Origin: an uncultured Oscillospiraceae bacterium
GTDB taxonomy: Bacteria > Bacillota > Clostridia > Oscillospirales > Oscillospiraceae
Reading direction: 5' to 3'
NCBI GenBank assembly: GCA_934569225.1
Contig: CAKTKC010000036.1
Span: forward strand, 1-9,242
DNA length: 9,242 nt
Positions 1 to 7,123 of the stretch are shown in pieces. Position 1 is the first letter of the stretch, and every line of letters starts with the position of its first letter. A program made the position numbers and the translations under genes. The notes beneath the pieces were generated by a model. The model did no database searches. It was given only the letters and a program-made list of their open reading frames with translations, and had not been told where the DNA came from.

Positions 1-25
1 CGGAATAGTCCAGCTTCATTTCCAT
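1..25 (-). CDS. Start of next operon gene, probably CapG/WbjD-like UDP-sugar 2-epimerase (partial)
   Basis: Only eight codons lie in the window (M-E-M-K-L-D-Y-S), running off the left edge. An ATG one base after the capF stop region is preceded by GAGGTGG about 7 nt upstream, inside the last codons of capF, so a translated gene clearly begins here. The peptide is too short to identify by itself. The proposal of a non-hydrolysing UDP-N-acetylglucosamine 2-epimerase-type enzyme is an inference from context: CapE and CapF are almost always followed by CapG, which completes UDP-L-FucNAc synthesis. A second in-frame ATG two codons later is an alternative start. Confidence 0.4.
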
Positions 26-26
26 G

Positions 27-1226
27 TCAAACCACCTCAAAGAATGTATCCGGCTTTTTCGGGTCAAAGCACTCGTTTGCCCACATGAGCGTCACCAGAT
101 CGTCCGTTTCGCTCAGGTTGATAATGTTGTGGGTATATCCCGGCAGCATGTGGACGGCCTCAATTTTCTCCCCGGAAACTTCAAAATTCAGCACTTCCTC
201 AGTGCCGACCTTCCGCTGCTGGATCAGGCCGTGGCCGGACACCACAATGAAAAATTCCCACTTGGTGTTGTGCCAGTGCTGCCCCTTGGTCACACCGGGA
301 CGGCTGACGTTCACGCTGAACTGGCCGCAATTCGCCGTTTTCAGCAGCTCCGTGAAGCTGCCCCGGGCGTCAACATTCATTTTCAGGGGGAACGCCGCCT
401 TTTCCTTTGGCAGATAGGAAAGATAGGTAGAATACAGCTTTTTCCCGAAGCTGCCCGCCGGAATTTCCGGCATCAGCAGGGTCTGGGGCTGCGCTTTGAA
501 GCTGTCCAGCAACTGAACAATCTGCCCCAGCGTCGCCCGGTGGGTGACAGGCGCGGCGCAGTAGCGCCCGGACGCCGTCAGAACCGTGTCAACGCCCTCA
601 AATTCGCAGTGATGCTCCCTGCCCTCCAGCGCCGCGATCATTTCATCCACCAGATCGTCGATGTACAGCAGCTCTAGCTCCACGCTGGGGTCGTTCACCG
701 TGATGGGCAGGTCGTGGGCATAGTTATGGCAGAAGGTGGCTACGGCGGAATTATAGTTGGGACGGCACCATTTTCCGAACAGGTTGGGGAAGCGGTACAC
801 CAGCACCTTCGCGCCGGTCTCGGCGGCATAGGAGAAGAACAGCTCCTCCCCCGCTTTTTTGCTTCTGCCGTACTCGCTACCCGCATAGCGCCCCACCATG
901 GTCGCCTGAATGGAGGACGACAGCATCACGGGGCAGGTGTTATGGTACTTTTTCAGCGTGTCCAGCAGCGTAGAAGCAAAGCCGAAATTTCCCCGCATGA
1001 ATTCTTCCTGATTTTTGGGGCGGTTGACGCCGGCGAGGTTAAAGACGAAGTCCGCCTTTTGGCAGGCCGTTTCCAGTAGCGCCGGGTCGGAGGCGATGTC
1101 GTAGAGATACAGCTCCCCCACCGCAAGCCCCGGATGGGTCTTGTCTCGGCCGTCCCGGATGCATTCCAGCGCCGCCGTCAGGTTCTTGCCCACAAATCCG
1201 GCCGCGCCGGTAATCAGAATGTTCAT
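27..1226 (-). CDS. capF: CapF/WbjC-like bifunctional UDP-hexulose epimerase/reductase
   Basis: A 399-residue two-domain protein. The N-terminal extended SDR domain (about 1-265) has the NAD(P)-binding GAAGFVG at 7-13, the SSSIQA serine segment at 103-108 and YGRSK at 119-123 (catalytic Tyr and Lys). The C-terminal cupin domain (about 275-399) carries GQHWHNTKWEFF at 316-327, with His317, His319 and Glu324 plus His365 as likely metal ligands. This architecture is diagnostic of CapF/WbjC. In that family the cupin domain C3-epimerises the 4-keto intermediate and the SDR domain reduces it with NADPH to UDP-2-acetamido-2,6-dideoxy-L-talose, the second step towards UDP-L-FucNAc. It is cytosolic. 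At 399 aa it is slightly longer than S. aureus CapF (about 370). The ATG at 1226 has AGGTGAG 5 nt upstream. It lies 16 nt after capE, which supplies its substrate, and almost abuts the next gene. Confidence 0.9.
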   Translation of the reverse strand: MNILITGAAGFVGKNLTAALECIRDGRDKTHPGLAVGELYLYDIASDPALLETACQKADFVFNLAGVNRPKNQEEFMRGNFGFASTLLDTLKKYHNTCPVMLSSSIQATMVGRYAGSEYGRSKKAGEELFFSYAAETGAKVLVYRFPNLFGKWCRPNYNSAVATFCHNYAHDLPITVNDPSVELELLYIDDLVDEMIAALEGREHHCEFEGVDTVLTASGRYCAAPVTHRATLGQIVQLLDSFKAQPQTLLMPEIPAGSFGKKLYSTYLSYLPKEKAAFPLKMNVDARGSFTELLKTANCGQFSVNVSRPGVTKGQHWHNTKWEFFIVVSGHGLIQQRKVGTEEVLNFEVSGEKIEAVHMLPGYTHNIINLSETDDLVTLMWANECFDPKKPDTFFEVV

Positions 1227-1242
1227 GCCAGCTCACCTTTCA

Positions 1243-2289
1243 TCACTTGTTCTTCATGCCTTCCAGCTCGCCGCGGATGTAGCTCAGGCTCAAAAGCTTC
1301 TGCTGCACCTGCTCCACGTTCAGCAGCTCTGTATTATTGCTGTTGAACTCCGTAAGGACGTTGCGTTGGGTGTCGCCGTCCTTGAAGTATTTGTCGTAGT
1401 TCAAATCCCGCTTGTCGCAGGGGACGCGGTAGAAATTGCCCAAATCGATGGCGTGGGCGCATTCCTCGTTGGTCAGCAGCGTCTCGTACATCTTTTCGCC
1501 GTGGCGGATGCCGATGACTTTGATCTCGTGGCCGGGGGCAAACAGGCCGGTGACGGCCTTGGCCAGCGTCTCAATGGTACACGCCGGGGCTTTCTGCACC
1601 AGAATGTCTCCGCTGATGCCGTTCTGGAAAGCGAACAGCACCAGGTCAACCGCTTCCTCCAGAGACATGATGAACCGGGTCATGCTCGGCTCGGTGATGG
1701 TGATGGGGTTGCCCGCCTTGATCTGGTCGATCCACAGCGGGATGACGCTGCCCCGGGAACACATAACGTTTCCGTAGCGGGTGCAGCAGATTTTGGTCTT
1801 TTCCGGGGAAACCGTCCGGGATTTGGCGACGATGACCTTCTCCATCATGGCCTTGGAGGTGCCCATGGCGTTGACAGGGTAGGCAGCCTTGTCCGTGGAC
1901 AGGCAGATGACGGCCTTGACCCCCGCGTCAATGGCGGCGGTCAGCACGTTATCCGTTCCGAACACGTTGGTTTTCACCGCCTCCATGGGGAAAAACTCGC
2001 AGGACGGCACCTGCTTGAGGGCGGCAGCATGGAAGATGTAATCCACGCCGTGCATGGCGTTCTTCACGGACGCGAGATCCCGGACGTCGCCGATGAAGAA
2101 CTTGATCTTCCCCGCCGCTTCCGGCATTTTCGCCTGGAATTCATGGCGCATGTCGTCCTGCTTCTTCTCGTCCCGCGAGAAAATCCGGATTTCCCGGATG
2201 TCCGTGTCCAGGAAGCGGTTCAGCACCGCGTTTCCGAAGGAACCGGTGCCGCCGGTGATCATCAGCGTTTTGTTGGCAAAAATACTCAT
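1243..2289 (-). CDS. capE: CapE/WbjB-like UDP-GlcNAc 4,6-dehydratase/5-epimerase
   Basis: A 348-residue soluble extended SDR protein of the polysaccharide-biosynthesis type. GGTGSFG at 13-19 binds NAD(P). The active-site region STDKAAYPVNAMGTSK spans 131-146, with Met142 in the position of the classical SDR Tyr, and Lys134/Lys146. IRHGEKMYETLL follows at 261-272. In CapE/WbjB this enzyme converts UDP-GlcNAc to the 5-epimerised UDP-4-keto-6-deoxy sugar, the first step of UDP-L-FucNAc synthesis. The C-terminal 80 residues, which touch neighbouring subunits in the family, are present. The ATG at 2289 overlaps the stop of the upstream glycosyltransferase as ATGA and has GGAGGA 9 nt upstream, suggesting translational coupling. 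The following capF-like gene strongly supports the L-FucNAc assignment over a FlaA1/PseB role in flagellar sugar synthesis. Confidence 0.9.
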   Translation of the reverse strand: MSIFANKTLMITGGTGSFGNAVLNRFLDTDIREIRIFSRDEKKQDDMRHEFQAKMPEAAGKIKFFIGDVRDLASVKNAMHGVDYIFHAAALKQVPSCEFFPMEAVKTNVFGTDNVLTAAIDAGVKAVICLSTDKAAYPVNAMGTSKAMMEKVIVAKSRTVSPEKTKICCTRYGNVMCSRGSVIPLWIDQIKAGNPITITEPSMTRFIMSLEEAVDLVLFAFQNGISGDILVQKAPACTIETLAKAVTGLFAPGHEIKVIGIRHGEKMYETLLTNEECAHAIDLGNFYRVPCDKRDLNYDKYFKDGDTQRNVLTEFNSNNTELLNVEQVQQKLLSLSYIRGELEGMKNK

Positions 2290-3524
2290 ACTCTATTCTC
2301 CTCCCCTGTTTCCGGCTGCAAAAGCTTCCGGAAAAGAGATACATATTTTCCCGTGCAAATTTCGGTGGTATACTTTCGTAAATACAGTTCCCGGCAGTTT
2401 TTGCGCATGTCCCGGGCTTTCTCCGGGTTGTCCCGCAGGAAGCGGATGGCCTCGGCCAGGCGTTCGCTTTCGCCGTTGCGCACCCAAAGCCCCGCGCCGG
2501 ACTGAATGTCCCGGACGATGTCGCACTCGTCCATGACGGCAAGCAGGGGAATGCCCTGCATCATGTAGCTGTAAGTCTTGCTGGGGACGCAAAGCCCTGT
2601 CGCGCCCTTTTCCAGGGAAACCAGCGCGCAGTCGCTTACCGCCAGCGCGTCCTGAAAGTCCTGACCGTGGAGGAAGCTGAAAATGCGGACATTTTCAATG
2701 CCCTCACTGGCAATGATCTCCCGCAGCGTCTCCATTTTATTGCCGTGCCCGGCAAAGAGGAAAAAGACGTCCTTCTCCTCCCGCAGCGCCCGGATGGCGC
2801 CCAGGATGGTATTCATGTCCTGCATGGTGCCCATATTTCCGAAATAGGACACCACGAACCGTCCCGCCGTCAGATCCCGGAACCGGTTTTCCTCCCGGTC
2901 ACGCAGCTCACCCTCGTCCCGGTACCAGTTGGGAATCACCGTCACAAGCTCGTCGGCGGCGTTTCGGGTGCGGAGAATGCAGTCTCGCTGCTCCGACGAC
3001 AGCGCCACCACCCGGTCTGCCCGGCGGAACACGCATTTGTTGATGTGGTTCATCAGCTTGCAGATCATGCTGCCTTCCCGAAGTGTGTTCGTCACCGTGG
3101 CCACCTCCGGATAGAGGTCGTAGGACACGAACACCAGCTTCGTGCCGAACAGCGCCTTCGCCCAGGAGGCGATCCATGGCAGGATCGGCGGATTGGAATA
3201 CACCACCACCGCCCGGTATTTTGCGATCTCCGGCAAATGCAGCAGCACATGGAAGGTAAAGGAAAAATAGTTGATGATCCGGCCGAGGAAGCCCGACCGG
3301 CCTGTCTGGATGTATTTCAGCCGGTGAATGTGGATGCCGTTCACATTCTCCTTCGTGGAAACCTTCCCGCCCTCGGCATACTCTCTTGGGTAGCCGCACA
3401 GCGCGCCCACGGAGAACCCGGCGTCCCGAAGCGCCAGCACCGTGTCATAGGGCAGCTGGGCGGAGGAAATATATTCGGGATAAAAAAACTGGCACAAAAA
3501 CAGGATATCCCGCTTCTTTTTCAA
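2286..3524 (-). CDS. GT4-family glycosyltransferase (CapL/WbuB/WbjE-like)
   Basis: A 412-residue GT-B-fold glycosyltransferase. The N-terminal half begins with FLCQFFYPEYISSAQ (about 9-23), the usual strand and acceptor loop of WbuB-type enzymes. The interdomain link carries VIPNW at 196-200. The C-terminal nucleotide-sugar domain has YFGNMG at 227-232, FLFAGHG at 255-261 and the donor-binding segment GLCVPSKTYSYMMQGIPLLA at 310-329. It probably adds the second sugar to the lipid-linked first sugar at the cytoplasmic membrane face. Being next to capE/capF, UDP-L-FucNAc is the likely donor, but the sugar cannot be read from sequence. The start is an unusual TTG at 3524 with AGAGG 8 nt upstream; no in-frame ATG lies near. 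The stop overlaps capE by 4 nt. Confidence 0.85.
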   Translation of the reverse strand: MKKKRDILFLCQFFYPEYISSAQLPYDTVLALRDAGFSVGALCGYPREYAEGGKVSTKENVNGIHIHRLKYIQTGRSGFLGRIINYFSFTFHVLLHLPEIAKYRAVVVYSNPPILPWIASWAKALFGTKLVFVSYDLYPEVATVTNTLREGSMICKLMNHINKCVFRRADRVVALSSEQRDCILRTRNAADELVTVIPNWYRDEGELRDREENRFRDLTAGRFVVSYFGNMGTMQDMNTILGAIRALREEKDVFFLFAGHGNKMETLREIIASEGIENVRIFSFLHGQDFQDALAVSDCALVSLEKGATGLCVPSKTYSYMMQGIPLLAVMDECDIVRDIQSGAGLWVRNGESERLAEAIRFLRDNPEKARDMRKNCRELYLRKYTTEICTGKYVSLFRKLLQPETGEENRV

Positions 3525-3552
3525 GCAACCGCCCTCTTTCGCTTCCTAAAAA

Positions 3553-4428
3553 TCAGATCGTTTCCGTCTCCAGAATGGACTGCTCCAGCGTTTTCACGCA
3601 GTAATCCCGGCTGTACCGGCTCAGCGCAAAATCATAGCACAGGCTGCCAAAGGCTTTATCCACCGCAGGCGAGGCAAAACGCAGCAGCTTCAGCGCCCAG
3701 GTGAATCCCCTCACCATCAGGATGCCCTTTCCGTTTGCATGGGCGATCCAGTTGACCATGTCGCTGGTGTTGGCGTATTCGTTGTTCTGGGGGCAGAAAA
3801 TGCCCGCCGCCTCGTCGTCAATGAGCAGCCGGACAAACTCCGTCAGATTCTCAATATACAGCATGGAGCGCTGGTTGGAAACATAGGGAAAAAACGGCAG
3901 CTCTTTCGCAAGCTTCGCCATGGTCACATAGTTGCCCTTGCAGCCCTTGCCATAGATCATGGGCGGGCGGAGAATCGCGACCTTGAAGCTGTCGTCCGCC
4001 AGCGCCTGCAAGTCCGCTTCCGCCTTGGCCTTGCTGACGCCGTAGTTGTCCGCAGGGTGCAGCGGCGTATCCTTCGTAATGACCACCGTCTTGCCGATGG
4101 GCGCAGTCAGGCCGTACACGCTCTCCGAGCTCATAAACAGGAACTGCCCCACGCCGTCGGTCTTGGCCTTTTCGGCCGTCCGCACCGCGAGGACGTGGTT
4201 GACCTGATCGTACAGGCCAGAGCGAGCCGGGTCATTTTTGCTGTCCGGCTGATGCACCAGCCCCGCTACGTGGAACACCGCGTCATAGCCGCGGAAGGAA
4301 TGGTTCTCCCAATCGGTGCCGCGCATATCCAGCGAATCCACCCGGTAGTTTTCCGGCCACTTCCCCAGATAGTTTTCCAGAGAGACCCCGATATAGCTTC
4401 CGGCACCGGTGATAAGGATGTTCTTCAT
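3553..4428 (-). CDS. NAD-dependent epimerase/dehydratase-family 4-reductase (CapN/WbjF/WbpV-like)
   Basis: A 291-residue extended SDR protein. GAGSYIG at 8-14 binds the cofactor, MSSESVYG at 99-106 gives the catalytic Ser region, and DNYGVSKAKAE at 128-138 gives Tyr129 and Lys133. RPPMIYGKGCKGN at 154-166 is the substrate-loop motif of the UDP-4-keto-6-deoxy-GlcNAc reductases. Such proteins reduce the keto product of a WbpM/CapD dehydratase to UDP-D-FucNAc (CapN, WbjF) or UDP-D-QuiNAc (WbpV). Sequence alone does not tell which epimer is formed, and a 4-epimerase is not excluded. The start is ATG at 4428, with AGGAG 5 nt upstream; it overlaps the phosphoglycosyl transferase stop as ATGA. An upstream extension to 4512 lies within that gene and is arginine-rich shadow sequence. 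Confidence 0.8.
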   Translation of the reverse strand: MKNILITGAGSYIGVSLENYLGKWPENYRVDSLDMRGTDWENHSFRGYDAVFHVAGLVHQPDSKNDPARSGLYDQVNHVLAVRTAEKAKTDGVGQFLFMSSESVYGLTAPIGKTVVITKDTPLHPADNYGVSKAKAEADLQALADDSFKVAILRPPMIYGKGCKGNYVTMAKLAKELPFFPYVSNQRSMLYIENLTEFVRLLIDDEAAGIFCPQNNEYANTSDMVNWIAHANGKGILMVRGFTWALKLLRFASPAVDKAFGSLCYDFALSRYSRDYCVKTLEQSILETETI

Positions 4429-5036
4429 TTCTTCTCCTTTTCCAGCTGGCCGGTGCCGCCTTCCACCACGCCGTCGTGCTTCAGCACGGAAACGATGGTG
4501 CCGAAGAAGCATTTGCAGTCAAAGAGGAAGCTCAGCTTTTCCACATATTCCCCGTCAAACCGGGCTTTTACGTCAATGGGCAGCTCGTCCCGCCCGTTGA
4601 TCTGCGCCCAGCCCGTCAGGCCGGGGCGCACGTCATTGGCGCCGTATTTATCCCGCTCGGCAATCAGGTCAAACTGATTCCACAAGGCAGGCCGGGGGCC
4701 GATGATAGACATTTTCCCCGTAAATATCTGAAAAATCTGGGGCAGCTCGTCCAGGGAAGACTTGCGCAGAAATTTCCCCACCTTCGTGATATACTGCTCC
4801 GGGTTTTCCAGCAGATGGGTAGGAGTGTCCCTGGGGGTGTCCATTTTCATGGTGCGGAATTTCATAATGGAAAAATGGGTCTTGTGAATTCCCACCCGCT
4901 TCTGGCGGAACATCACCGGGCCGGGGTCGTCAATTTGGATGGCGACGGCAATGATCAGCAGCAGCGGCGACAGGATCACAATGGCACAGCCGGACAGGAT
5001 GATATCCAGCAGGCGTTTGAAAAACGTTCGGTACAT
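4425..5036 (-). CDS. Small monotopic phosphoglycosyl transferase (PglC/CapM-like)
   Basis: A 203-residue catalytic-core-only bacterial sugar transferase. Residues 9-33 form one hydrophobic segment with a central Ser23-Pro24, expected to be a re-entrant membrane helix rather than a full span. Then come GPVMFRQKRVG (39-49), MKFRTMKMD (58-66), the catalytic RKSSLDELPQ (91-100, Asp96-Glu97), MSIIGPRP (109-116) and RPGLTGWAQINGRD (137-150), all family signatures in the right order. It transfers a sugar phosphate from a UDP-sugar to undecaprenyl phosphate, starting a glycan repeat. The flanking dehydratase and reductase suggest a 2-acetamido-2,6-dideoxy-D-hexose substrate, as for CapM (D-FucNAc), though PglC-like use of diNAc-bacillosamine is possible. 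ATG at 5036 has GAGG 8 nt upstream. The stop overlaps the reductase gene by 4 nt. Confidence 0.9.
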   Translation of the reverse strand: MYRTFFKRLLDIILSGCAIVILSPLLLIIAVAIQIDDPGPVMFRQKRVGIHKTHFSIMKFRTMKMDTPRDTPTHLLENPEQYITKVGKFLRKSSLDELPQIFQIFTGKMSIIGPRPALWNQFDLIAERDKYGANDVRPGLTGWAQINGRDELPIDVKARFDGEYVEKLSFLFDCKCFFGTIVSVLKHDGVVEGGTGQLEKEKK

Positions 5037-5059
5037 TCCGCTTCCCTCGTTTCTTTATT

Positions 5060-6937
5060 TTAGACCTTACATTCGCGTTTGTAAGTAGGCACGATCTCCG
5101 CGACGATGTCCTTGATGTCTTCGCTTTCCGCCCGGCTGGCTTCGTCCAGCCGCTTTAATTGCTGCTCCAGCAGCGCGTCGTCCATTTCGATGGGCTTGCC
5201 GATGTGGATGAGCTTGTTGGCAGTCTCCTGCATTCCCTCTTCCTTCATCAGCAGCTCCTCGTAGAGCTTCTCCCCCGGTCTGAGGCCGGTGTACTCGATT
5301 CTGATGTCCACATCCGGCTCGTAACCGGACAGGCGGATCATGTTCCGCGCCATGGTGTCGATCTTCACCGGCTCGCCCATGTCCAGGATGAAAATTTCGC
5401 CGCCCTTGGCATAGTATCCCGCCTGAAGCACCAGGCTCACCGCCTCGGGGATGGTCATGAAATAGCGGATAATGTCGGGATGGGTGACGGTCACAGGGCC
5501 GCCGGCCTCGATCTGCTTCTTGAAGAGCGGGATGACGCTGCCGTTGCTGCCCAGAACGTTGCCGAAGCGCACCGCCACGAATTCCGTTTTGGACTTCCGG
5601 TTCATCATCTGCACCACCATCTCGCACAGGCGCTTGGACGCGCCCATGATGTTGGTGGGGTTCACGGCCTTGTCGGTGGAAATCTGGACAAACCGCTTGA
5701 CGCCGTACTCCGCAGCGGCTTTCGCCAGCTTGTAGGTGCCGATGACGTTGTTCTTGATGGCCTCGTTGGGGCTTTCCTCCATCAGCGGGACGTGCTTGTG
5801 GGCCGCAGCATGGAACACCAGCTCCGGCCGGTAGGTTTCCATCACATGGCTGACCCGTCCGGCGTCACGGACGGAGCCGATGATGACCTCCAGATCCAGC
5901 TCCGGGTGGGTGCGGCGCAGCTCCATTTGAATATCATAGGCATTATTTTCGTAAATATCCAGAATAATGAGCTGCTTCGGCTTTGCGTGGGCGATCTGGC
6001 GGCACAGCTCGCTGCCGATGCTGCCGCCGCCGCCGGTGACCAGCACCACCTTGCCGGAGATATAGCCCACGATCTCGTCTAAGTTGACCTTGATGGGCTC
6101 TCTGCCCAGCAGATCCTGGGGATCGACCTTGCGCAGCTTGCTGACGCTGACCTCTCCGTTGACCATCTGGAAAATGCCGGGAAGCATCTGCACCTCGCAG
6201 CCGGTGGTGGCGCAGATGTCCAGAATTTCCTTCCGGGACTTTGCGGTGCAGTTGGGAATGGCGAAGATGATCTTGCTGATCCTGTACTTCTTCACAGCCG
6301 TAAGGATGTCCTGACGCCCGCCCACGATGGGCACGCCGCACAGCTGCTTGTTCCATTTCACCGGGTTGTCGTCAATGACGCAGGACAGATGATCCTGAAT
6401 ATGGTCGCTGTTGGTAAATTCCACAGCCAGCGCCCGCCCGGCGTCCCCCGCGCCGATGAGCATGACGTTTTTCACGCCGTTGGCGTGGGTAAAGTGGCTG
6501 ATGCGCCGCTGCGCCGTCCGGAGCAGCCGGTAGGAAAACCGGATGGCCACGGTGCTGACGAAGCTGAACAGAAAGCCCACCACCATACTGGAACGGGGCA
6601 TCAGATTGCCGTCAAAGTGGAACACCAGCACGCCGATCACGCCCAGCACCACGTACGCGCCGGTAATGCGGAACACCTCCGGCGTGCTGACGAAGGCCCA
6701 GATGGAGTTGTAAAGTTTAAAAATCCAGAACACCAGAAGCGTGATCACGCACCAGGGGCCGATGGCGGACAGAAAGCCCTCCAGATGGACGGGGCGGATT
6801 TCGGCAAAGGAAAAATCATACCGGAACCACAGCCCCAGAAAGAAGGAGACGACGGTGGCAAGCACGTCCAGCATCATAATAAAAATGACCTTCGGCGCCA
6901 TGCCCAAATTCAGTTTCATCGGCTTTTTGGAGCCCAT
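5060..6937 (-). CDS. Membrane-anchored UDP-GlcNAc 4,6-dehydratase (PglF/WbpM/CapD-like)
   Basis: A 625-residue protein of the large nucleoside-diphosphate-sugar dehydratase family. Four membrane helices lie at about 15-38, 61-75, 92-108 and 117-134. A Rossmann-like domain follows with GAGDAG at 162-167, then the catalytic SDR domain with GGGGSIG at 302-308, HAAAHKHVPLME at 376-387, STDKAVNPTNIMGASK at 420-435 and RPGEKLYEELL at 553-563. Met431 replaces the usual SDR Tyr, as known for WbpM/PglF. The family converts UDP-GlcNAc to UDP-2-acetamido-2,6-dideoxy-xylo-hexos-4-ulose with retention at C5. I chose ATG at 6937 (M-G-S-K-K-P) because AGGA lies 10 nt upstream and a promoter lies about 70 nt further up. 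The frame stays open to 7084 but that extension covers the promoter. First gene of the polysaccharide operon, 23 nt before the phosphoglycosyl transferase. Confidence 0.92.
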   Translation of the reverse strand: MGSKKPMKLNLGMAPKVIFIMMLDVLATVVSFFLGLWFRYDFSFAEIRPVHLEGFLSAIGPWCVITLLVFWIFKLYNSIWAFVSTPEVFRITGAYVVLGVIGVLVFHFDGNLMPRSSMVVGFLFSFVSTVAIRFSYRLLRTAQRRISHFTHANGVKNVMLIGAGDAGRALAVEFTNSDHIQDHLSCVIDDNPVKWNKQLCGVPIVGGRQDILTAVKKYRISKIIFAIPNCTAKSRKEILDICATTGCEVQMLPGIFQMVNGEVSVSKLRKVDPQDLLGREPIKVNLDEIVGYISGKVVLVTGGGGSIGSELCRQIAHAKPKQLIILDIYENNAYDIQMELRRTHPELDLEVIIGSVRDAGRVSHVMETYRPELVFHAAAHKHVPLMEESPNEAIKNNVIGTYKLAKAAAEYGVKRFVQISTDKAVNPTNIMGASKRLCEMVVQMMNRKSKTEFVAVRFGNVLGSNGSVIPLFKKQIEAGGPVTVTHPDIIRYFMTIPEAVSLVLQAGYYAKGGEIFILDMGEPVKIDTMARNMIRLSGYEPDVDIRIEYTGLRPGEKLYEELLMKEEGMQETANKLIHIGKPIEMDDALLEQQLKRLDEASRAESEDIKDIVAEIVPTYKRECKV

Positions 6938-6959
6938 TTTGTTCACATCCTGTATTTCA

Positions 6960-6979
6960 CCGCGGACAGCTGTCTGCGG
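6960..6979. promoter_or_regulatory. 20-bp near-perfect palindrome in the operon leader
   Basis: The sequence CCGCGGACAGCTGTCTGCGG pairs at 9 of 10 arm positions and contains the perfect 10-bp core GACAGCTGTC. It lies between the predicted transcription start (about 7003) and the dehydratase start codon at 6937. With no loop it is a poor RNA hairpin but a reasonable site for a dimeric DNA-binding protein, so an operator is possible. The role is inference only. Confidence 0.35.
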
Positions 6980-7009
6980 GTACTTTGTTTTATCTGCATA
7001 GTTCAGTTT

Positions 7010-7038
7010 ATTATAACACAATATGTCGAATACAGCAA
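7010..7038 (-). promoter_or_regulatory. Predicted sigma-A promoter of the polysaccharide operon
   Basis: On the minus strand TTGCTG (7038-7033) is followed after exactly 17 nt by a perfect TATAAT (7015-7010), and the -10 box is preceded by TGT, making an extended -10. Transcription would start near 7003, giving a leader of about 65 nt before the ATG at 6937. The surrounding bases are AT-rich in an otherwise GC-rich window. The -35 box matches the consensus only in TTG, but the -10 is strong enough to compensate. Confidence 0.75.
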
Positions 7039-7072
7039 GGGAAAGTTTTGCCGTTACAACGTCTCCGGAGAA

Positions 7073-7098
7073 CCATTTTTGCATGCATAGAAAAATGG
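7073..7098. repeat. AT-rich inverted repeat upstream of the promoter
   Basis: CCATTTTT (7073-7080) and AAAAATGG (7091-7098) form an 8-bp perfect inverted repeat around a 10-nt loop. It ends about 35 nt upstream of the -35 box. A separate perfect 10-bp palindrome, TCTCCGGAGA, lies at 7062-7071 directly beside it. On the minus strand no T-run follows beyond the stem, so it is not a typical terminator; it could be an activator site or the end of a decayed element. Confidence 0.4.
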
Positions 7099-7123
7099 CG
7101 CAGTGGGATCATGAACTGCACCT

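Noticed and set aside
1243..2289. Flagellar pseudaminic-acid enzyme PseB instead of CapE
   Set aside because: No pseudaminic-acid genes are near, the catalytic position is Met rather than the Tyr of FlaA1/PseB, and a CapF-type reductase follows directly.
1141..2505. Long plus-strand open frame of 454 codons
   Set aside because: It is antisense to capE and the GT4 gene, with composition rich in His, Arg, Val and Gly as expected from the complement of GC-rich codons, and shows no domain. The same applies to long plus-strand frames at 2667-3704, 3739-4677, 5159-6082, 7244-8164 and 7998-9005.
4429..4512. Upstream extension of the 4-reductase
   Set aside because: The 28 extra residues are arginine-rich and lie inside the phosphoglycosyl transferase gene. 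The ATG at 4428 has a strong AGGAG and directly starts the Rossmann motif.
1..6937. Foreign origin of the polysaccharide operon judged by composition
   Set aside because: By eye, GC content and codon choice in these genes are much like those of rnc and plsX, so there is no clear compositional sign of recent transfer. A computed GC and codon-usage comparison would be needed to say more.
6938..7003. Possible riboswitch or attenuator in the operon leader
   Set aside because: The leader is only about 65 nt, has no terminator/antiterminator pair and shows no known aptamer pattern; only the palindrome stands out.
6938..7084. Extension of the membrane dehydratase N-terminus to an ATG at 7084
   Set aside because: The extra 49 residues cover the predicted -35/-10 promoter and leader, have no family match that I recognise, and no good ribosome binding site was seen; the ATG at 6937 has a spaced AGGA and gives a family-typical N-terminus.
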